Made by a program: the position numbers and the translations under genes. Under the pieces are notes generated by a model. The model was given only the letters and a program-made list of their open reading frames with translations, made no database searches and was not told where the DNA came from. DNA of 64,000 bases from Ophiostoma sp. CBS 140.51 (Eukaryota > Ascomycota > Sordariomycetes > Ophiostomatales > Ophiostomataceae): positions 186,001 to 250,000 of the forward strand of contig JANSLP010000003.1 of the NCBI GenBank assembly GCA_029298735.1, read 5' to 3'. Position 1 is the stretch's first letter. Every line of letters starts with the position of its first letter. Positions 59,034 through 64,000 of the stretch are shown here, piece after piece.

Positions 59034-60920
59034 ATGGCATCATCATCCACCGGCCGCCAGGCCAGATCCGAAGCTGATCCGTTACTGCCGGCCAACGGCC
59101 AACGATCTCTTGGCGGTTATACGAACTCCAACGATGCAACCGATATCGACGATGTTGTCAGCCAAAACGGCGTGGAAAATGCCCGCCGGCTCTCCGACGC
59201 CTCCTCAGCCGCCAACTCTCAGCTCTTGACACCTGGCCGCGCCTATGCCATCATTTTCAGCATGTGGGCCCTCATCTTCCTCCAGGCCAGCAACATGAGC
59301 GGCATGACCATGGCCCAGTCCGCCGTGGCCGCCGACCTCAATGCCTACGAGCACGCCATGTGGTTCACGAGTACTTATTTGATCTCGTCGGCTTCGTTTG
59401 CGCCGCTCATAGGCCGCCTGGCCACCGTCTTTACTGCCTCCCATCTTATCGCCGTGTCGGGCCTGTGCTTTGCCGCTGGTGCCGTCGTGACGGCATATGC
59501 CCAAACCTTGACTGTCTTCTTGATTGGCCGCGTCATTGTCGGCATGGGCGGTGCGGGCATTATGACTCTCTCCCTAATAGTGGTGCTGCAGTTTACAAGC
59601 AAGCGGCGCCGGGGCCTGTTTGTGGGTCTCGTCAACGCTGGCTTCACTATTGGCCTGTCGTCGGGTGCTGTCGTGTACGGTGCCCTGCTGTCGGCCATGG
59701 GCTGGCGCACGCTCTTCTTGATGCAGGCGCCTTTTGCTCTGCTGGCGGGCGCTGGTGTGCTGTTGAGCATGCCGAAACTAAGCGCTCATGAACTAAGCGG
59801 TGGCGCCACGACCGTTGACAAGTACGGCCGCGAGCTAACTGTCTGGCAGAAGTTGGCGCGCATCGACTACCTCGGTGCTGCTTTGTTGACTTTGGCCATC
59901 GTCCTTTTCTTGTATGGCCTCTCGGGCACCATCCGGCCCAAGTTTATCCTGGCGTCAAGCATCAGCCTGCTGTTTTTCATTGCCACTGAGGCTTGGTACG
60001 TGCCCCGCATCACGGGCGGCGATCCCATTGTTCCCCTCGAGGTGCTGCGGTCGCGCGGTGTTCTGTTCTCGTGTCTGGCCCAGCTTGGCGTCATGGCCGC
60101 CCGTTGGACTGTGCTGTATTATGCGCCCATCTATGTTCTGGCTGTGCGCGGATTCTCGGCGGCCACGGCCGGCTCCGCACTGATCCCCACCAACTTGGGC
60201 TTTGGCAGCGGCGGTCTTGTTGTTGGTTGGCTGCATGTGCGCCGCTCCGGTGCATTCTGGCTGCCCAGCATTGTTTCTCTGTTCCTCTTTGCCGGCTCGT
60301 TGAGCGTGGTCGGCATTCTGAGCCGTGCCCACGCTTCGGGTACCGGTACTGCCCTTTATGTGCTGGCCCTGTTTGCCAACGGCTTCTGCACGGGCGCCTA
60401 CCTCAACTACACGTTGGCCCACCTGCTGCACCTGACCCGGCCCTCGACACACTTTATCATCACCAGCCTGCTGGCCACCTTCCGCGGTTTCTCTGGTAGT
60501 TTCGGCACCTCCATTGGCGGCGGTTTCTTTATGCGCCGCCTGTCTGCCAAGCTGGCCAATGGGTTTTCGTTGCTGGATGGCGGCAGCCTGAGCAGTGCGC
60601 GCCGCACACTCATCACCCAGCTGGTTGGCAGTCCCGCCCTGGTCTTTGGTAACGACAGCCAGGGCCATCCTGTACTCGACGCTGCCGAGCGCGAAGTTGC
60701 CGTCTCGGGCTACGAGTCCGCCTTGGGCGAGTTATACCGGTGGGCGGCCATTGTCGCTTTGGCCGTCATTCTTGTACAGGCGGGCACGGGCTGGGCAGCA
60801 CCGAAGCCAAGACCAGAAGCTGGCACGGCGGAAGTTGGTGCTGTGGTTAGTGACGAGGACGAGGACGAGGAAGAGATTCTCGAAGCGATTGCCGAGCACG
60901 ATGCCACAATGGAGGCGTGA
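59034..60920 (+). CDS. MFS transporter, 14-helix drug:H+/vacuolar amino-acid type
   Basis: Single exon, 628 residues. A soluble N-terminus with an acidic dileucine-like DPLLP precedes the first helix (AYAIIFSMWALIFLQASNMSG). Helices then follow in DHA2 style: MWFTSTYLISSASFAPLIGRLATVF, LIGRVIVGMGGAGIMTLSLIVVLQF with the conserved GRVIVGMGGAG helix-4 motif, and KRRRGLFVGLVNAGFTIGLSSGAVVYG. The layout suggests 14 helices and a cytosolic C-terminus rich in Asp/Glu (DEDEDEEEILEAIAEHD). Fungal relatives include vacuolar basic-amino-acid transporters (VBA) and multidrug exporters; the dileucine would fit vacuolar sorting. The substrate cannot be set from sequence. Convergent with the FucP-like gene. 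Confidence 0.88.
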   Translation: MASSSTGRQARSEADPLLPANGQRSLGGYTNSNDATDIDDVVSQNGVENARRLSDASSAANSQLLTPGRAYAIIFSMWALIFLQASNMSGMTMAQSAVAADLNAYEHAMWFTSTYLISSASFAPLIGRLATVFTASHLIAVSGLCFAAGAVVTAYAQTLTVFLIGRVIVGMGGAGIMTLSLIVVLQFTSKRRRGLFVGLVNAGFTIGLSSGAVVYGALLSAMGWRTLFLMQAPFALLAGAGVLLSMPKLSAHELSGGATTVDKYGRELTVWQKLARIDYLGAALLTLAIVLFLYGLSGTIRPKFILASSISLLFFIATEAWYVPRITGGDPIVPLEVLRSRGVLFSCLAQLGVMAARWTVLYYAPIYVLAVRGFSAATAGSALIPTNLGFGSGGLVVGWLHVRRSGAFWLPSIVSLFLFAGSLSVVGILSRAHASGTGTALYVLALFANGFCTGAYLNYTLAHLLHLTRPSTHFIITSLLATFRGFSGSFGTSIGGGFFMRRLSAKLANGFSLLDGGSLSSARRTLITQLVGSPALVFGNDSQGHPVLDAAEREVAVSGYESALGELYRWAAIVALAVILVQAGTGWAAPKPRPEAGTAEVGAVVSDEDEDEEEILEAIAEHDATMEA

Positions 60921-61762
60921 TGTTGTCGGACATCTAAGCATTTCGCATGCACCCACTTTTTACTAACGTTTTATACCATCATGTTCTCAAATAAAAAATG
61001 TACATATTTTTTTTGTTTATCACCATAGACTTGAATATTTAGAGTTGGCTCGATTCCCTCTTGAAAAGGAAATCAGACATTCGCGCAAAATGACCCTATA
61101 CAGTACTTGGTTAAAATGTGCGAGATCCTGAAGAGGGGAAAAAACACCGATCGTGCACCAGTTGCGTTCCTTAATGGCAAACATTTCCGAGCGGTGGTGA
61201 ATATTCAAAAAGGAAAAAATCAACGATCCTCGTGATGTTTGTCCATTCTAGGACTGTGTCTGGGACGAAACGCCGAATATGTCCGATCTTGGAATTGTCT
61301 ACCGCAATTTATGATTGTATTTGTCCTGCCTTCTATTTACGGACACTTTCGCCAGTCTCTATTTGGAGTTTATCGCCGGAAGTTACCCGTTCCTGGCCCG
61401 TTCCTTCCTCCGTTGACACTTTGTCAACAATACTAGGCGGGAGAAAAATGCCCAAATGAGACAACATCGGATCCCGAAAGAGGCAATTGGGAATTTGACA
61501 GTGTTTGTGTCTAGAATTGGACATCAAAGAGCACTTGGCAAAACATATGAAAGCGAGAAGGTACAAAAGTTTGTGATGAAGCAGTTTTATATCGTAGTTT
61601 TTTCTTCTTTTTTTGTTGGCCTGATTATTTAGAACAAGAATAAATTAAATATGAGAAATATATTAAAATAAATAAAAGGTATCATTGCAATAAGTAGATA
61701 AAATAACCTTTTCCTCCTATAGAACATAATCATGAAAGAGCATATTGTACATGGTCAGTTTG
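60921..61762. other. Convergent intergenic region between two transporter genes
   Basis: 842 bp, AT-rich with T and A runs near 61000 and 61600. No gene or RNA seen. Confidence 0.45.
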
Positions 61763-64000
61763 CTATAGACTTTTGAGCGCAGTTTTTTGATGCGACGACG
61801 ATTGTTGGCGCAGCTCATTCTCCTTTGAAACCAACGATGGCCCGGTGGAGGGACCGGCCACCACTTCCGGTTCTTCAGGAACAGAGGACGACTTCTCTGC
61901 TGTCACTTCCTCTTGTTGGGCCTGTTGTGTCCTCGGCTCCGGGTTGGGCTGCGCCTTCGAGGCACTGCTCCCCTGGCCTGGACCTGAACCACTCCCATTG
62001 CCATCGGGCCCATTACCCAGTATGGACATGTCGAGTTCACCCACAAAACCCCGAGCCGGATGCCGCCCACCACTTGGCGCCTGTCCCGACCTTGGTCGAG
62101 AGTCGTACGGCGCCACTTTGGTCAGCTCGCGTGCATCACGAACAAACGTCAGGTACAGCGGGTAGATGGTACACGCCGCCATGAGGGCCACCACAATGAT
62201 AAAGGCGATCTGGATGGTCCCGCCACGGTCCATGATGGCGTACATGACAAACGGCCAAAACAGCGGACCGGATGCGCCCATGGTGATGTATGCAGCAGCA
62301 CGCTTGGTGCGTGTCCCCTGGCCGCGCAGGCCAATGGCAAAGATGAGCGGCCACATGGGACCCTCAGCCAAGAAGAACAAGGTGACGGGCACTATGATGA
62401 GGTTGGCGTTGCTGCTTGGGTGGAGGACGACAATGAGGAGAGCAAACACCGTCATCAGCACTGTCGAGATGGTCAGGATGGTGCGAGGTGTCGGCAGCCA
62501 GCGGTTCTTGGGGTGCTTGACGCCGAGGTACACGATAAACCCGGCGAAAAACCGCGACACGGAAAATGCCGTGCGCGCAATCGAAAGGTAATTGGGGACA
62601 GACATGCTTAGGCCTGCGGGGTTGTCTGAGTCGGCGCTGGGATTTATGCTCGAGGTGGCCATGAAGAAAACAACGGTTGAAGTAAGCGTTTGGTTGCTTT
62701 TGCCTCCGGAGTTCATGTTGACCAGACTACTAGTCGTTGTCGCCCCGCCTGGGAGCCATGACGTGATGAGATGATGGAAGTAGATGCTCATGCTCTCTTG
62801 CGACGCGACATATGTCCACTGCGCAAAGACAGCCAGGATGAGGCAGATAGTGCGCAGCTGCAGGCCGAAGACGCTGCGTTTCGTACCGTGCACGGGCATC
62901 CGGCTCGCGGCAAGTTCGAGCTCGGCGTCATGCAGCTCGGGGAGTGGCATGTAGTAGAAGAACAAGATCAAAACCACGCAGAAGAGGGTAATCGCCAAGT
63001 AAGTCCACTGAACATCAAGCAAAGTCGTTGAGTTGGTGCTCCCTGTTGTGCCGACGTTGACGAAGAATACGTTTTGGGCGAGGAGACCACTCAAGACACT
63101 CCCGACCCCTTGTGTTCCTTGGGCAAGAAGCAGCCGCATCTCGGCATATTCCATCGGTCCACATAGGACAAGAAATGGGTTGGCAGCTGTCTCGAGGATA
63201 CTGAGACCAAAGCCGACAACGAAACTGCTGATGAGGAAGCCGGGGAACGATGTGAGGACCGCGCTTGGCCAAAACATAATGGTACCTATGCCATAGAAAC
63301 AAAGGCCCACCATAAAAGTCGCCTTGAAACCACCAATTTGATTATCGCTCGATTCTGAGAACCGTGAATGTTTTGCAATGGTCGACGTGGCGTGGGAGGC
63401 AACTGTGGCAGCCGTAGCAGGTATTGTTGCCAGGCCAGTTGCCCTCTTTCTGCGCTTCTCGCGAGGCTGGGAGTCTCGACGCTGTGATTCAGAGGCTCGC
63501 CGGCGATGGTGTTCGTCGTGACGCAAAACCCACTCACCGACCACAAGAGGGCCAAAGAAGTAGCCACCTCCAAAGTAGGCGCTCGTCAGCCCCACCGTTT
63601 GGGTTGTTGTCATGTTGGCCACGGCAGCCACAACATTGTTTAGTGTGTTGAGGAGACCATAAGAGAAGCCCCAGAGGAAGAAGAGGATGGCCACAATTGT
63701 GCAGTATCTCCAAGATTCAGAGGCTGTGGCTTCAAGCATGTTCTTGGGCGTGTTCAGCTTGACGAATCCGAAATAGACTGACTGGTCTTTGTCGTCGCTG
63801 GAGGATTTTGATTTGTGTGGATGCGTGTGGTGAAGATGGTGCGTGACCGCAGAGACTGCATGACGGGCGCCGAATGTTGCTCGTGCTAGGGGAGAGCGCG
63901 GAGACGCTTGTGCGTCGGGACTGGCAGCGTTGTCGAGATTCTCGCCCGCGGCTGGCTTGGCAGGTCGTGCGTCTTGCGCATGGTCGGCAGCTGAGATCTG
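61763..64000 (-). CDS. FucP-like MFS sugar transporter (5' end outside window)
   Basis: The frame runs from the stop at 61763 to the window edge without an intron, at least 746 residues. The first ATG the frame meets is at 63739, but the sequence before it (GARHAVSAVTHHLHHTHPHKS, then QSVYFGFVKLNTPKNMLEA) is continuous, so the start is beyond 64000. LWGFSYGLLNTLNNV in helix 1 is the L-fucose/glucose-galactose (FGHS) permease signature. A basic, Ser/Arg-rich insertion separates the early helices (DEHHRRRASESQRRDSQPREK), and the conserved GFGLSILETAANPFLVLCGP follows. The C-terminal tail (about 61763-62140) is Gly/Ser/Pro-rich and disordered. Likely a sugar:H+ symporter in the plasma membrane; the transported sugar is unknown. 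Confidence 0.88.
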   Translation of the reverse strand, partial: QISAADHAQDARPAKPAAGENLDNAASPDAQASPRSPLARATFGARHAVSAVTHHLHHTHPHKSKSSSDDKDQSVYFGFVKLNTPKNMLEATASESWRYCTIVAILFFLWGFSYGLLNTLNNVVAAVANMTTTQTVGLTSAYFGGGYFFGPLVVGEWVLRHDEHHRRRASESQRRDSQPREKRRKRATGLATIPATAATVASHATSTIAKHSRFSESSDNQIGGFKATFMVGLCFYGIGTIMFWPSAVLTSFPGFLISSFVVGFGLSILETAANPFLVLCGPMEYAEMRLLLAQGTQGVGSVLSGLLAQNVFFVNVGTTGSTNSTTLLDVQWTYLAITLFCVVLILFFYYMPLPELHDAELELAASRMPVHGTKRSVFGLQLRTICLILAVFAQWTYVASQESMSIYFHHLITSWLPGGATTTSSLVNMNSGGKSNQTLTSTVVFFMATSSINPSADSDNPAGLSMSVPNYLSIARTAFSVSRFFAGFIVYLGVKHPKNRWLPTPRTILTISTVLMTVFALLIVVLHPSSNANLIIVPVTLFFLAEGPMWPLIFAIGLRGQGTRTKRAAAYITMGASGPLFWPFVMYAIMDRGGTIQIAFIIVVALMAACTIYPLYLTFVRDARELTKVAPYDSRPRSGQAPSGGRHPARGFVGELDMSILGNGPDGNGSGSGPGQGSSASKAQPNPEPRTQQAQQEEVTAEKSSSVPEEPEVVAGPSTGPSLVSKENELRQQSSSHQKTALKSL

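Noticed and set aside
1..64000. tRNA, 5S rRNA, transposons or CRISPR arrays
   Set aside because: Scanning by eye for B-box-like GGTTCGAATCC sequences, dispersed 5S-type blocks, long terminal or inverted repeats and regularly spaced repeats gave nothing convincing. A tRNA or repeat search program would be needed to exclude them fully.

Overview
The window is nuclear DNA from a filamentous ascomycete. Genes have short introns with GTRNGT donors, (T)ACTAAC or CTGAC branch points and YAG acceptors, and intergenic stretches are long. The gene set is fungal: a White Collar-2 type PAS-GATA factor, a PMC1-type Ca2+ pump whose N-terminus resembles Sordariomycete homologues, KEX1, an STF2-like protein and a beta-flanking-type protein. 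The Gln/Gly/Ala-rich low-complexity proteins and GC-rich third codon positions would suit an Ophiostomatales-like (Sporothrix-type) genome, but that placement is inference only.

Layout. 1-5.2 kb: 3' end of a mitochondrial-type lysyl-tRNA synthetase (+), convergent with RAD50 (-). 7.9-10.1 kb: WC-2 (+), divergent from RAD50 across 2.7 kb. 11.7-12.8 kb: Gly/Gln-rich beta-flanking-type protein. 13.4-14.3 kb: crotonase-fold enzyme with a possible peroxisomal signal. 14.9-16.4 kb: zinc dehydrogenase. 17.1-20.1 kb: SurE domain plus tubulin-tyrosine-ligase domain, probably one PBY1-like gene. 20.1-30.7 kb: 10.5 kb with no supportable gene. 30.7-35.6 kb: PMC1. 36.7-37.3 kb: ATG12. 37.7-38.8 kb: panB (-). 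40.0-41.5 kb: TAP42. 41.9-44.0 kb: unrecognised acidic protein whose first exon was recovered by hand. 44.3-45.7 kb: mitochondrial methionyl-tRNA formyltransferase. 46.3-47.2 kb: STF2-like (-). 47.2-52.3 kb: a second long gene-free stretch. 52.3-54.3 kb: KEX1 (-). 55.8-56.6 kb: SFM1. 56.9-58.0 kb: class 1A dihydroorotate dehydrogenase. 59.0-60.9 kb: drug/amino-acid type MFS transporter (+). 61.8-64.0 kb: FucP-like MFS transporter (-), running off the window.

These are mostly unrelated core genes, not an operon or a biosynthetic cluster. I found no mobile element, CRISPR array, rRNA or tRNA. The most unusual features are in gene architecture. The RAD50 start codon seems to need a 2-nt microexon between two complete introns. 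The STF2-like start codon is split by a long 5' intron. The SurE stop codon lies inside a splice donor that would fuse it in frame to the TTL domain. The WC-2 zinc finger is interrupted by a 57-nt intron with no stop codon. All exon boundaries are read by eye, with no transcript evidence.
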